From Dactylosporangium sp. AC04546 (GTDB lineage: Bacteria > Actinomycetota > Actinomycetes > Mycobacteriales > Micromonosporaceae), in NCBI RefSeq assembly GCF_022095675.1, contig NZ_JAHYSG010000023.1, forward strand, positions 1 through 64,000: DNA of 64,000 nt, given 5' to 3'. The position numbers were made by a program, and so were the translations under genes. The notes under the pieces are model-generated. The model had not been told where the DNA came from, ran no database searches, and worked only from the letters and a program-made list of their open reading frames with translations. This document shows, piece by piece, positions 16,249-24,577 of the stretch (its first letter is position 1; every line of letters begins with the position of its first letter).

Positions 16249-16563
16249 TCAACTGTCCGGCCCCGGTGGCTGCGTAGCGGCGGCCGCGACGATCTGCTCC
16301 AGCGCGGCCGCGTGCCGCTGGAACGCGTGCCGTCCTTGCGGGGTGAGCTGCACCGAGGTACGCCGTGCCCGGCTTTGCTGGTCTTTGCGAACCGTGACGT
16401 ATCCGGCCTCGGCCAATGCTGAGACATGCTTGGACAGGGCCGAATCGCTGGTCCCGATCGTGTCCCTCAGGAAACCGAAGTCCACCCAGGCGGCCGGTGC
16501 CAGCAGGGCGAGGATCGACAACCGTGCCGGAACGTGCAGGAACTCGTCGAAGCGGGGGTCCAT
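16249..16563 (-). CDS. Winged-helix MarR-like transcriptional regulator
   Basis: Small one-domain DNA-binding protein, 104 aa: an N-terminal helix (FLHVPARLSILALLAPA), a winged HTH (SDSALSKHVSALAEAGYVTVRK) and the wing ending SVQLTPQGRHAFQRHAA. Such proteins usually repress their own operon. It is the second gene after a small membrane protein (ATGA overlap), and the twin palindromes upstream of that operon at 17063-17105 are its likely operators. Confidence 0.88.
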   Translation of the reverse strand: MDPRFDEFLHVPARLSILALLAPAAWVDFGFLRDTIGTSDSALSKHVSALAEAGYVTVRKDQQSRARRTSVQLTPQGRHAFQRHAAALEQIVAAAATQPPGPDS

Positions 16564-17036
16564 CAGGCACGTCCGCCGTCGCGCAGCACAATCCACTTGA
16601 AGGCCCGGCGGATCACGGGCGTCATGGCGACATAGGTGACCGCCGTGGCGGCCGCGGCGAGCGTGCCCTGCGACATCAGCCCCTGCGACGGCAGACCGGA
16701 CACCGCCCAGACGGCGATTCGGAAGACGCCGAACAGCAGCATCAGCCCGGCCGACACTCCCACCCAGAACAGCCACTCCAGGCTGGTGGGCTGCCGCTGC
16801 ACGAGCGCCCGGCGTCCGTGCACGATCCCCACGCCGACGAAGAGTCCGAACCCGAGCAGGACCGCGGCAGTGCGCCAGGGGTTCCGCAGATCGATGGACG
16901 CCAGCCCGACGAACAGTCCCAAGGCTGCGGGCAGGACGCAGGAGAGGCTGAAGCCCTGGCGGGCGACCTGCTCCCGGGTCCTGTCCTGGAGGCGTCGGAT
17001 GTCGTCGAGCGAAGCCTGGGCATCGTGCGGGTGCAT
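16563..17036 (-). CDS. Small membrane protein, four predicted helices, unknown function
   Basis: 157 aa with a charged N-terminus (DDIRRLQDRTREQVARQG) that may form a short amphipathic helix, then four hydrophobic stretches (near LSCVLPAALGLFVGLAS, TAAVLLGFGLFVGVGIV, LEWLFWVGVSAGLMLLFGVF and TLAAAATAVTYVAMTPVI). Of the two nearby ATG codons, 17036 has AAGG nine bases upstream. It is cotranscribed with the MarR-like gene, a common pairing of repressor and membrane protein; the function is not known. Confidence 0.75.
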   Translation of the reverse strand: MHPHDAQASLDDIRRLQDRTREQVARQGFSLSCVLPAALGLFVGLASIDLRNPWRTAAVLLGFGLFVGVGIVHGRRALVQRQPTSLEWLFWVGVSAGLMLLFGVFRIAVWAVSGLPSQGLMSQGTLAAAATAVTYVAMTPVIRRAFKWIVLRDGGRA

Positions 17037-17057
17037 GGACCCCATCCTTGGTCGTTG

Positions 17058-17110
17058 GACTGCTTTCCTCCAAGGAAAGTACCATGCGCTTTCCTCGGAG
17101 GAAAGCAGTC
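17058..17110. promoter_or_regulatory. Twin palindromic operator between divergent genes, nested in a 22-nt inverted repeat
   Basis: Two 17-bp palindromes of the form CTTTCCTNNNAGGAAAG lie at 17063-17079 and 17089-17105, centres 26 bp apart. With flanking bases they form 22-nt arms (one mismatch) around a 9-nt centre. On the minus strand the left palindrome covers a TACTTT -10 (17081-17076) for the membrane protein / MarR-like operon; the right one lies just upstream of the acetyltransferase promoter. This is a strong candidate for the MarR-like repressor sites. Confidence 0.75.
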
Positions 17111-17132
17111 GTTCGGGGTCGATACACACCGG

Positions 17133-17138
17133 TAGCGT
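17133..17138 (+). promoter_or_regulatory. Leaderless-type -10 (TAGCGT) of the acetyltransferase gene
   Basis: TAGCGT is followed after 7 bases by the ATG at 17146, with no ribosome site. This is the geometry of leaderless transcripts in actinobacteria. Confidence 0.55.
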
Positions 17139-17145
17139 CCCCGCC

Positions 17146-17718
17146 ATGCCGCTTGCTCCTGGACCGACGGTCCTCGAAGGCCGCTACGTCCGCCTGGAAC
17201 CACTTGCCGATTCCCATGTCTCCGCCCTCTTCACAGCGGGTGGCCGGGATGACGAGGTCTGGCGTTGGCTGAGCGCACCGACACCGCGCACCGAAGCGGA
17301 ACTGCGGGAGATCGTGTCCAGGCGGCTCAAGGACGTCGACGACGGCAAGCGTGTGGCGTTCGCCGTGATCAGTCAGGCCGGGGGTACCGCGATCGGCACC
17401 ACCAATCTGCACAGCTGGCATGCAACAGACGGACGCATCGAGATCGGCGGCACCTGGTTCGGCAGGCAATGGTGGCGCACCGCGGCGAACACCGAGACCA
17501 AGCTCCTGACGATGTCCCATGCCTTCGAGGCGCTCGGCTACGCGTCCATCGTATGGCGCATCAACGCGGGCAATCTGCGCTCGCGAGAGGCGATCACACG
17601 CATCGGTGCCACCCTGGCCGGACAAGAGCCCGGGCCCGGCCTTCTGATCTACACCATGCCACGAGCCGAGTGGCCCGCAGTGAAGGCGCGACTGGCCGAG
17701 CGAATTGCGAGAGGCTAG
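17146..17718 (+). CDS. GNAT family N-acetyltransferase (RimJ/RimL-like)
   Basis: 190 aa acetyl-CoA-dependent acyltransferase. The N-terminus (VLEGRYVRLEPLADSHV) and the region GRIEIGGTWFGRQWWRTAANTE, with the later RINAGNLRSREAITRIGATL, are characteristic of the RimJ/RimL-like acetyltransf_3 group, which acetylates proteins or small amines. The start is the ATG at 17146, supported by the TAGCGT -10 seven bases upstream; the longer open frame is not coding. It is divergent from the membrane protein / MarR-like operon and shares its operator region. Confidence 0.9.
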   Translation: MPLAPGPTVLEGRYVRLEPLADSHVSALFTAGGRDDEVWRWLSAPTPRTEAELREIVSRRLKDVDDGKRVAFAVISQAGGTAIGTTNLHSWHATDGRIEIGGTWFGRQWWRTAANTETKLLTMSHAFEALGYASIVWRINAGNLRSREAITRIGATLAGQEPGPGLLIYTMPRAEWPAVKARLAERIARG

Positions 17719-17793
17719 ACACACCGCCGGCCGCAAAGAAGTACCAGCGAGCATCGCGGGGAGAATGGTGGCAAAGACTCTGGAGGAGTGGTG

Positions 17794-18576
17794 ATGCGGC
17801 GATTCGAGGGCAAGGTCGCGCTCGTCACGGCGGCGGCACAGGGCATCGGGCAGGCCGTCGTGCGGCGGATCGCCGCCGAGGGCGGTGCGGTGGTCGTCAC
17901 GGACCTGCGGGAGGACGCGGTCGCGGCGCTGGCCGAGGAGGTCGGCGCGGAGCACGCGCTCGGGGTCAAGGTCGATGTCACCTCACGCGCCGACGTCGAC
18001 GCCGCGGTCGACGCGGCGGTCGGGCGATTCGGCCGGCTCGATCTGGTGGTGAACAACGCGGGCGGCTGCATCGTCACCTCGATGCCCGAGGACACCTCAG
18101 CCGAGGACTGGCACCGTCAGCTCGACTTCACCCTTGTCGGCGCCGCCCGTTGCATTCAGGCGGCTATCCCCCACCTGGTGAGGACTCGCGGCAACGTAGT
18201 CACGATCAGCTCGGTGAACGGCATCGCCGCCTTCGGCAACGTGGAGTACGCCGCGGCGAAAGCCGGCCAGATCGCGATGTCGCAGAACTACGCCGCCCGG
18301 TACGGTCCGCTCGGCGTGCGCTTCAACGTCGTCGCCCCCGGCACCGTCCGGACACCGAATTGGGACTCCCAGCCGGGCGCGCTGGAGATGCTCAAGTCGA
18401 TGTACCCGCTCGGCCGCGTCGGCGAGCCAGCGGACATCGCGGCAGCGGTCGCGTTTCTCGGCTCCGACGACGCCGCATGGATCACCGGACACACCCTACC
18501 CGTCGAGGGTGGCGTGCTGACCGGCCCCAACCCGATCGACCTGAGCCCGCCTGACACGCTCCACCAAGGCTTCTAG
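17794..18576 (+). CDS. SDR family oxidoreductase
   Basis: Classical short-chain dehydrogenase, 260 aa: TAAAQGIG near residue 13, NNAG, serine in ISSVNGI, YAAAK as the catalytic YxxxK, and the C-terminal TGHTLPVEGGVLTGP. GGAGGAG lies six bases before the ATG at 17794; two in-frame GTG codons just upstream overlap the ribosome site and are less likely. Stand-alone gene after the acetyltransferase, closed by the hairpin at 18636. Substrate unknown. Confidence 0.92.
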   Translation: MRRFEGKVALVTAAAQGIGQAVVRRIAAEGGAVVVTDLREDAVAALAEEVGAEHALGVKVDVTSRADVDAAVDAAVGRFGRLDLVVNNAGGCIVTSMPEDTSAEDWHRQLDFTLVGAARCIQAAIPHLVRTRGNVVTISSVNGIAAFGNVEYAAAKAGQIAMSQNYAARYGPLGVRFNVVAPGTVRTPNWDSQPGALEMLKSMYPLGRVGEPADIAAAVAFLGSDDAAWITGHTLPVEGGVLTGPNPIDLSPPDTLHQGF

Positions 18577-18635
18577 CAACGCGCATCAATCTTTCCCAGC
18601 AGCAGGCGGACCGACCAACAGGACGAGGCCGAAAG

Positions 18636-18672
18636 AGCTGGGTGATGGCCGGTAGCGCGCCATCACCCAGCT
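18636..18672. terminator. Bidirectional hairpin terminator between convergent genes
   Basis: Perfect 14-bp inverted repeat (AGCTGGGTGATGGC / GCCATCACCCAGCT) with a 9-nt loop, between the stop of the plus-strand SDR gene and the stop of the minus-strand beta-helix gene. Confidence 0.75.
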
Positions 18673-18687
18673 TCCGGGCGGCGAGGG

Positions 18688-21600
18688 TCAGGCTGTGGTC
18701 ACTGCGAATCCGTCGAGTACGGCGTAGGTGCCCGACAGCTTGGTCACCACGATGGTGTGGGTGCCGGCGCTGAGTCCGGTTCGGGTGTACAGGGAGACGT
18801 TGGCGTGCCGTAGGCCGTCCGTCGGGACGGTGCTGACGGTCTGCTGGGCGCCGCCGTCGATGCTGATGCCGATGTTGCCCTGGTCGGTGTTCTGCTCACC
18901 GTAGACGGCGATGCCGGTACCGGTGAACGTCAGGGTGGCCGTTGATCCGTTGGCGGTCGCGAAGTGGATGTCACCGTTGAGGTCACCGAACGTCCGGCCG
19001 GACTGCAGACTGAAGCCGCTGTAGACGATGCGGCTGTCGGTGTCGTCCAGGCGGGTCGTGGTCGGACCGGTGTTCACGACTGCGAATCCGTCGAGTACGG
19101 CGTAGGTGCCGGACAGCTTGGTCACCACGATGGTGTGGGTGCCGGCGCTGAGTCCGGTCCGGGTGTACAGGGAGACGTTGGCGTGCCGCAGGCCGTCCGT
19201 CGGGACGGTGCTGACGGTCTGCTGGGCGCCGCCGTCGATGCTGATGCCGATGTTGCCCTGGTCGGTGTTCTGCTCGCCGTAAACGACGATGCCGGTACCG
19301 GTGAACGTCAGGGTGGCCGTTGATCCGTTGGCGGTGGCGAAGTGGATGTCACCGTTGAGGTCACCGAACGTCCGGCCGGACTGCAGACTGAAGCCGCTGT
19401 AGACGATGCGGCTGTCGGTGTCGTCGACGCGGCCTGCGGTGGCGGGGCCGCCGCCGTCGCCCACGCGGATGTCGCTTGCTGTGGTACCGCCGGGGATGGG
19501 CACGATGAGGAATCCGCCGGAGACGAACTGCACACCGGTGACCTGCACGTTCTTCACGTAGACAGGAGTCGTTGGGGTGAAGCCGTGCCCGCCGATGAGC
19601 ACCTGTGCGGCGTTCGTCGGGGAAATGTACCGGACCTGCGGTGCGCCCGCGTTCGGCTGAGCCACATATGCGGACGTCAGCCCCGCCGCAGCGAGGATGG
19701 CCGTCGGGATCTGGCCGGGACTGGGTGTCGCCGGGATCGAGACGTTGCCGGAGGCGTTCGAGTCGACCGGGGGGTTGCACGCGTACGACTGCAGCGGAGC
19801 GGAGAAGTAGTTGTTCCGGATCCAGAAGTGGCCGGTGGAACTGCAGCCGCCCTGCGCGGCGCCGCCGGCGCCGAAGGCGACGTTCCCTTCCCAGTTGATC
19901 CATTCGGAACCGGCGTCGTCGTAGTAGGTGAAGTTGGTGTTGCGGCCGTTGAAGGCGACGTTGCCCTTGACCTGCAGGCCCTTCGCGAGCGTCGCCACAG
20001 GGTCGATGGTCCCGTCGGTCCGGTAGACGTACCCGGCCTGGTGGCCTTCGGCGTAGATCGCACCGCCGTCGGACCGCACCGACATGTAATCGTGGAACAG
20101 GTTGTTGCTGATGGTGTTGCTCTCGTTGATGTTCGTGGAGTTCTGCGGGGTGCTCGCCTGATCCACGTGGCCCTGGATGACACCGGCGGTGATCGCGGTG
20201 TAGGGCAGGTCGTACAGCACATTGTTCGTGATCTTCGTGCCGCGGGAGAACAGCAGCGTGATGCCGCACGCCGAGGAGTAGTCGGTGCCGATGTGGTGAA
20301 TCACGTTGTCGGACACGGTGGTATTGGTGAGGATCTCGTTGAGACCGATGCTGTCACCGCTGACCGCCGCCGGATCGGGCGTGCAGTGGTTCTTGATCCC
20401 TTGCGCCTCGGACGCGTTCGTCGGCGTCGGGTCATAGGTGCAGCCCAGCAGCAGCGCCGTCGAGGCGATGTCGGTGAACTCGTTGCCCTGGATGAGGGTG
20501 TTGCGAGCGCCGTACATGACACTGAGGCCGGCGCCGCCGAGGTTGACGAACCGGTTGCCGATCAGGGAGAGGTTGGTGGTGGCGGTGAACGCGACGTTGG
20601 CCAGTGGCTGGGTCAGCGCGCCCCACGGACAGCTGCCCGCCGGGTTGGCGAAGGTACACATGCCCTGGTTGCGGCCTTCGGTGATGCGCAGGTTGCTCTG
20701 CACGTCGGAGAATCCCGCAGGGCGTGACGGGTCGTTCCACGTGGCGTAGGAGAACTGCAAACCCGTGAACGTGACGTCGTGCAGCGGGTTGGCGAGCGTG
20801 CCCGCGCCTTGCAGCAGTGACTCCAGGCGCGGTACCTCCACGTCGAGGTTCGGCACCTGCTGCCCGGATTCGGGCTGGTAGTACAGCTTGTTCGCCGCCG
20901 AGTCCAGGAACCATTCACCGGAGCTGAGCAACGCCCTGGCGTTGTCGACCCGGGCCGGCTTGGCGCCGACCGACATGGACGGCAAGCCGCCGCTACCCTG
21001 GCTGAAGGCGGCGCGGTTGGTGACGTTCGTCCAGCAGGGCTGCGCCATCGTCAGCGTCGCCGTGCCCGCGGAGTAGCTCGCGACCGGGCAGCGCGACTCG
21101 GTCCACGGTCCGTTGCCACCGGGGTAGTCGAACTGCACCTTCGCCACCTCGGCCGCCGTGCGAGCGCCGAACCACGCCTTGGCGTTGGCGTCGCCGTTGA
21201 TGTTGTATCCGGACGACGACCCGGTCCAGCCGCCGTTCCAGCCGAGCTCCGACAGCGGCGCACCTGCCATCGGCACTTTCTTCCCGTCGACGTACACCTG
21301 CCGTGTCTCGGTACCCGCGGGCACCGACGCGGACCAGACACCGCTGGTGCCCTCCTGCACCCAGCCGGTCACCCGCACGGCGCCGGAGATCACCGGGACT
21401 GCGCCCGGCGCGGCGCGCCACACCACGGGATGCCCCGCGCTGCCCGAGTCGGCAGCGGTGAACTTCCACGTGCTCGACAACCGAAACGTGCCATCGGCGA
21501 GGAGCACCTGCACGTCCGCGCCGGGATCGACTGCCAGCTTCGCGCGTACCGCGCCCTGCGCGCCCGCCAGCGAACATGGAGCCGCCTGCGTGCACGTGGA

Positions 21601-21747
21601 CCCCGAACCTGCCGGCGAGGCATAGAAGGTCGCCGCAGTCGCAGCGGACGCCGGCGAAACAGGCAGGATCAGCAGCAACCCCGCTGCCGATCCCGTCACA
21701 GCTGCTGTTACCCCGATGAGCAGGGGCTTCAATCGAACCTTCGACAT
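18688..21747 (-). CDS. Secreted right-handed beta-helix protein with duplicated C-terminal domain
   Basis: 1019 aa exported protein. An N-terminal signal peptide has a hydrophobic core at about 10-30 and likely cleavage after SPASA at about 35. The middle (about 300-640) is a pectate-lyase-like parallel beta-helix, with repeated N-x-I/V-S-x-N-x-I/F turns and NNLFHDY-type ladders, suggesting a polysaccharide-acting lyase or hydrolase. An IPT-like segment follows near 700-760. The C-terminus carries two almost identical domains (about 774-889 and 900-1015), each starting near RLDDTDSRIVYSGFSLQ, which look like carbohydrate-binding jelly rolls. The second of two adjacent ATG codons (21747) has GGGAG six bases upstream. 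Confidence 0.88.
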   Translation of the reverse strand: MSKVRLKPLLIGVTAAVTGSAAGLLLILPVSPASAATAATFYASPAGSGSTCTQAAPCSLAGAQGAVRAKLAVDPGADVQVLLADGTFRLSSTWKFTAADSGSAGHPVVWRAAPGAVPVISGAVRVTGWVQEGTSGVWSASVPAGTETRQVYVDGKKVPMAGAPLSELGWNGGWTGSSSGYNINGDANAKAWFGARTAAEVAKVQFDYPGGNGPWTESRCPVASYSAGTATLTMAQPCWTNVTNRAAFSQGSGGLPSMSVGAKPARVDNARALLSSGEWFLDSAANKLYYQPESGQQVPNLDVEVPRLESLLQGAGTLANPLHDVTFTGLQFSYATWNDPSRPAGFSDVQSNLRITEGRNQGMCTFANPAGSCPWGALTQPLANVAFTATTNLSLIGNRFVNLGGAGLSVMYGARNTLIQGNEFTDIASTALLLGCTYDPTPTNASEAQGIKNHCTPDPAAVSGDSIGLNEILTNTTVSDNVIHHIGTDYSSACGITLLFSRGTKITNNVLYDLPYTAITAGVIQGHVDQASTPQNSTNINESNTISNNLFHDYMSVRSDGGAIYAEGHQAGYVYRTDGTIDPVATLAKGLQVKGNVAFNGRNTNFTYYDDAGSEWINWEGNVAFGAGGAAQGGCSSTGHFWIRNNYFSAPLQSYACNPPVDSNASGNVSIPATPSPGQIPTAILAAAGLTSAYVAQPNAGAPQVRYISPTNAAQVLIGGHGFTPTTPVYVKNVQVTGVQFVSGGFLIVPIPGGTTASDIRVGDGGGPATAGRVDDTDSRIVYSGFSLQSGRTFGDLNGDIHFATANGSTATLTFTGTGIVVYGEQNTDQGNIGISIDGGAQQTVSTVPTDGLRHANVSLYTRTGLSAGTHTIVVTKLSGTYAVLDGFAVVNTGPTTTRLDDTDSRIVYSGFSLQSGRTFGDLNGDIHFATANGSTATLTFTGTGIAVYGEQNTDQGNIGISIDGGAQQTVSTVPTDGLRHANVSLYTRTGLSAGTHTIVVTKLSGTYAVLDGFAVTTA
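18701..19049. repeat. Near-identical direct repeat, copy 1 (3' end of beta-helix gene)
   Basis: About 349 bases that match 19079-19427 with only a few substitutions, offset 378 bases (126 codons). It encodes the last C-terminal domain of the beta-helix protein. The DNA-level identity indicates recent duplication or gene conversion. Confidence 0.9.
19079..19427. repeat. Near-identical direct repeat, copy 2 (3' end of beta-helix gene)
   Basis: Partner of the repeat at 18701-19049; it encodes the penultimate C-terminal domain. A visible amino-acid difference is Val for Ala in the TGTGIVVYGE segment. Confidence 0.9.
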
Positions 21748-21750
21748 CAT

Positions 21751-22187
21751 CTGCTCCCTTCCGGTGGACAGGAACGCGCCGATCGCACCTGCAGGGTGTG
21801 CAGCGGAATCTCGTCCACATCAGTGCGGCTGTCAATATTCCACCGATGTTTCGTTATCGAACGGTGAAGGTCGATCGAAGGTCACCCGGCCGGACGCCGG
21901 CGCGCCCACCGATCTTGCCGCGGCGCGCGATCGGGGCAGTCAAGCACAGTGACGTGCAGCTTCGACAGCGGTGCAGGCGACCGTGAGTGCTGCGGTGCCT
22001 GCCATCACTCACTCGCGCACACAGGCGGCACCTTGTGGGACCACCCGAGCAATCATCCTATCTTTGGCCTCACGGACCCTGTCGCGGCTCCGCGCCTCAG
22101 TCGGATCTGCCCTCCCGGCGTAGCGGGTTCGCTCGGAGCCCCTGGCCGCGGCTGGCCTCGCCGGCGACCGGGACCGAGAATGGCCGC
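21751..22187. other. 437-base non-coding stretch upstream of beta-helix and GRAM-like genes
   Basis: No convincing gene. On the minus strand it holds a TTGACA (21835-21830) with a 17-base spacer to GAGATT (21812-21807), a possible promoter for the beta-helix gene, and just upstream TTCGTTATCGAA (21850-21861), a partial palindrome that could be an operator. The rest is featureless. Confidence 0.4.
22176..22181 (+). promoter_or_regulatory. Leaderless-type -10 (GAGAAT) of GRAM-like gene
   Basis: GAGAAT is six bases before the GTG at 22188; no ribosome site is present. Confidence 0.35.
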
Positions 22188-22487
22188 GTGGACAACAACG
22201 AGGACGTCGTGCTGCGCGTCCGGGCCAATCTGTGGCGTGGTAGCGAGGCCGTCGCCGGCCACCTGACCCTGACCGAGACCCACCTACGCTTTCGGGCGCA
22301 CGGGCTGAACATCCAGACACAGCCGCTGGACGTTCCGGTAGCCGAGATCACTTCCATGCGCAAGTACAACAACATGCGCATCATCCCGAACGGCCTCGCC
22401 GTGACGATGGCCTCCGGGACCGAGCACCGTTTCGTCGTCGGCGGCCGCGACCGCCTGATTGCCGCCATCGAAGCGCTCCAGTCGTAG
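22188..22487 (+). CDS. Small GRAM/PH-like domain protein
   Basis: 99 aa. The sequence reads as one small beta-rich domain: LRVRANLWRGSEAVAGHLTLTETHLRF, then paired strands around VPVAEITSMRKYN and LAVTMASGTEHRFVV, then a C-terminal helix RDRLIAAIEALQ. This is the pattern of GRAM/PH-like lipid- or protein-binding domains. No enzymatic residues are seen. The GTG at 22188 is chosen because the domain begins there and a -10-like hexamer lies six bases upstream; the longer open frame to 21987 has non-coding composition. Confidence 0.7.
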   Translation: MDNNEDVVLRVRANLWRGSEAVAGHLTLTETHLRFRAHGLNIQTQPLDVPVAEITSMRKYNNMRIIPNGLAVTMASGTEHRFVVGGRDRLIAAIEALQS

Positions 22488-22560
22488 CGCACGCCGACGT
22501 CAGCGCCGCCCGAGCCGCTGCTGGACGCGGCATGAGCGGACGTCGGCATCGTCCACCGGG

Positions 22561-22566
22561 TAGCGT
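22561..22566 (+). promoter_or_regulatory. Leaderless-type -10 (TAGCGT)
   Basis: TAGCGT is followed after 7 bases by the GTG at 22574. It has the same hexamer and spacing as the promoter at 17133. Confidence 0.5.
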
Positions 22567-22573
22567 GCGGCGC

Positions 22574-23659
22574 GTGCATCTGCTCTCGGAGGACGCAGTT
22601 TTGGCAGCCGTGGGTGCGAACCTGCGGATCTACCGCACGCCGCTGGTGACGTATCTGCTGGGCTCGGATGTGCTGGCCATCGTTTTCGAGCCGGGTGACC
22701 GCCCGGATGGCACCGGCATCCGGGATGCGCGGCATGTCGCCGTGACACCGCCGTTCCCCGACGAGATTCACACACTGCTGTATCCGGACCCCTGGCCCGG
22801 GTTTCCGACGGAGGAGCGGGCGGTGCTCCGCATCGAGGGCTACGCACGTCTCGCCGGCGGTTGCGTGCCGCTCGGCTCGCTCCGTAGGTTCGGTACGTCC
22901 TGGGATCCCCGTAAGGAACGATTGTTCAGCCAGACCTTCAAGCTCGATCCCGCACTGCCGTTCGGACTGCTGGACCGGATCCGGTCCGCCGTGCCACCCC
23001 TGCCGGCGCCGAACGTACCGAGGCTCGACTGGCTGCGCCTGCTGCCGCACGACCCGGTGGGTGCGACGTCGGAGTTCGTGACGGCCTGGTACGCCGATGT
23101 ACACCCGCCCGCCGGCCCACACCTGCCGGCCACCGCCCCGATGCCGCAAGCCCTCGCCGCACTGCACGAGGCGATTTCGTACCGCCGGGAACTCCTAGGC
23201 AGGCAGGACTCCTTGTTCGCGCCGCATGAGTTACGGCTGGATGCTGCGGGACGGCTGCTGTTCGGGGCGGAGAACCAGGGTTGTTTTGCCATGGCGACCG
23301 AGCCTGAGGGCGACGACCCGCCGGTGTGGTTCCTGCGCGAGGACGAGGAGCCTGAGCTCAAGCCATTGCCCTTGAGCCAGTTCCTGCTCGCAACCATGCT
23401 GTTCGAGGCCACCATCATTGGGCACTACACGATGCACGGCCTGGTCTGGAGGGAAGACAAAGACCGTATGCTCACCGGCCTGCGACGGGTGCCGCTGCCC
23501 AACCGTGAGTGGCTGGACTGGCAGAGCGACACGTACGTCGGTCGCGGCCTTGTCGTTCAGTTGACGCCGCACGACGACACGGGTGGGACCTGGAGCTTCA
23601 GCGCCGGAGCCCGGCGCCGGGAGGACCTACGGGCGGTGGAGAAGTTCCGCAATCATTGA
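22574..23659 (+). CDS. Hypothetical protein, unknown family
   Basis: 361 aa, soluble, no signal peptide or membrane helix. I do not recognise a catalytic motif. It has a mixed alpha/beta composition, with conserved-looking segments such as LRFTAWYADVHPP-like proline-rich loops and a C-terminal part (FEATIIGHYTMHGLVW, VQLTPHDDTGGTWSFSAGARR) typical of uncharacterised actinobacterial proteins. Start at GTG 22574 from the leaderless promoter geometry; an ATG at 22532 in the same frame has neither ribosome site nor promoter. A 9-bp inverted repeat (22493-22501 / 22539-22547) lies between it and the GRAM-like gene. Confidence 0.75.
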   Translation: MHLLSEDAVLAAVGANLRIYRTPLVTYLLGSDVLAIVFEPGDRPDGTGIRDARHVAVTPPFPDEIHTLLYPDPWPGFPTEERAVLRIEGYARLAGGCVPLGSLRRFGTSWDPRKERLFSQTFKLDPALPFGLLDRIRSAVPPLPAPNVPRLDWLRLLPHDPVGATSEFVTAWYADVHPPAGPHLPATAPMPQALAALHEAISYRRELLGRQDSLFAPHELRLDAAGRLLFGAENQGCFAMATEPEGDDPPVWFLREDEEPELKPLPLSQFLLATMLFEATIIGHYTMHGLVWREDKDRMLTGLRRVPLPNREWLDWQSDTYVGRGLVVQLTPHDDTGGTWSFSAGARRREDLRAVEKFRNH

Positions 23660-23752
23660 GGACGCCGTCCCAAGCACCGCGCTCACAGTGATTCACACGG
23701 CCGACAACTCGTGGATCGTCCTCGACGGCGCTTGCGGCCGATCGAGCTCGGC

Positions 23753-24514
23753 CTACAGACCGTGCGTTCCATCAAACTCGTGGGACACGACGTGCACCTG
23801 GCCGGCAGCGTGATCGGCGCGGATGGTGTCCAAGCCCAGGCCGTCCAGCTCGGCCGCGTGATGGGCCTCGTGCGGCTCGAGCACCCGCAGCGCGAGGCTC
23901 GGGGACTCGGGACCCAGCGGAACCTCCTCGGCCAGCACCGCCTCCAGCAGCGCCTTCCCGGCAGGTCGCGCCTCCTCGTCGACCGCAACGTGAACCATAA
24001 GCTGTTCGTTGCCGGACACGATCCACCGCGCATGCGCGATCCACACGGTCCGCACCTGCGGATGGGCCAGGATCCGCGCCGCGAACGCGCCACGCAACGC
24101 CACGGCCATCGGATGCGTCGACCACGTCAGCCGCAGGGTCTGCTCGCCCTGGGTACGCATCCCCCGTCCCCGCAATGTCGAGGCCACGAGAGGCAGCGGG
24201 ACCTTCGCCCACTCCTGGGCGGCGAACACGGCAAGCGTCCCGACGCCCGTGTGCTCGGCGATGTCGAGCAGCCGCAGCACGTCGCAGAGCAAGGACCCGG
24301 CAGCGTGCGGAAGCCACCGCTCGCAGGCGGCCTCGCTGGTATAGCCGGGCAGCACCGGACCGGTGTCGTCGACTCCTATGAACACCACCGAACCCTGCTC
24401 GTCGAACGGCACGTAGACGCCGCCGTCGACGAGTGCGGCCAGGAGGGCGTCGGCCTCGTCGGCCGCCCGGCCGCGCTCGAGCACAGCGGCGAGGGCATCG
24501 TTAGGGCCGCGCAT
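23753..24514 (-). CDS. SseB-like domain protein
   Basis: 253 aa. The N-terminal half (ALLAALVDGGVYVPFDEQGSVVFIG, then TSEAACERWLPHAAG) has the layout of the SseB N-terminal domain, named from an Escherichia coli gene affecting serine sensitivity. The C-terminal half (GEQTLRLTWSTHPMAVALRGAF through AAGQVHVVSHEFDG) resembles the SseB C-terminal domain. No enzyme motif. The start is ATG at 24514 with TACGCT six bases upstream on the minus strand (leaderless); an ATG at 24532 is the alternative. Divergent from the LRR-like gene. Confidence 0.7.
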   Translation of the reverse strand: MRGPNDALAAVLERGRAADEADALLAALVDGGVYVPFDEQGSVVFIGVDDTGPVLPGYTSEAACERWLPHAAGSLLCDVLRLLDIAEHTGVGTLAVFAAQEWAKVPLPLVASTLRGRGMRTQGEQTLRLTWSTHPMAVALRGAFAARILAHPQVRTVWIAHARWIVSGNEQLMVHVAVDEEARPAGKALLEAVLAEEVPLGPESPSLALRVLEPHEAHHAAELDGLGLDTIRADHAAGQVHVVSHEFDGTHGL

Positions 24515-24520
24515 CGGCGG

Positions 24521-24526
24521 AGCGTA
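24521..24526 (-). promoter_or_regulatory. Leaderless-type -10 (TACGCT) of SseB-like gene
   Basis: Minus-strand TACGCT is followed after 6 bases by the ATG at 24514. It faces the leaderless promoter of the LRR-like gene 40 bases away. Confidence 0.45.
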
Positions 24527-24565
24527 ACGCATTGAACCGCCGCCACCGCGGAACACGGCGGCGAC

Positions 24566-24571
24566 TATGAT
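24566..24571 (+). promoter_or_regulatory. Leaderless-type -10 (TATGAT) of LRR-like gene
   Basis: TATGAT, close to the TATAAT consensus, is six bases before the ATG at 24578. Confidence 0.55.
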
Positions 24572-24577
24572 GCCGCG

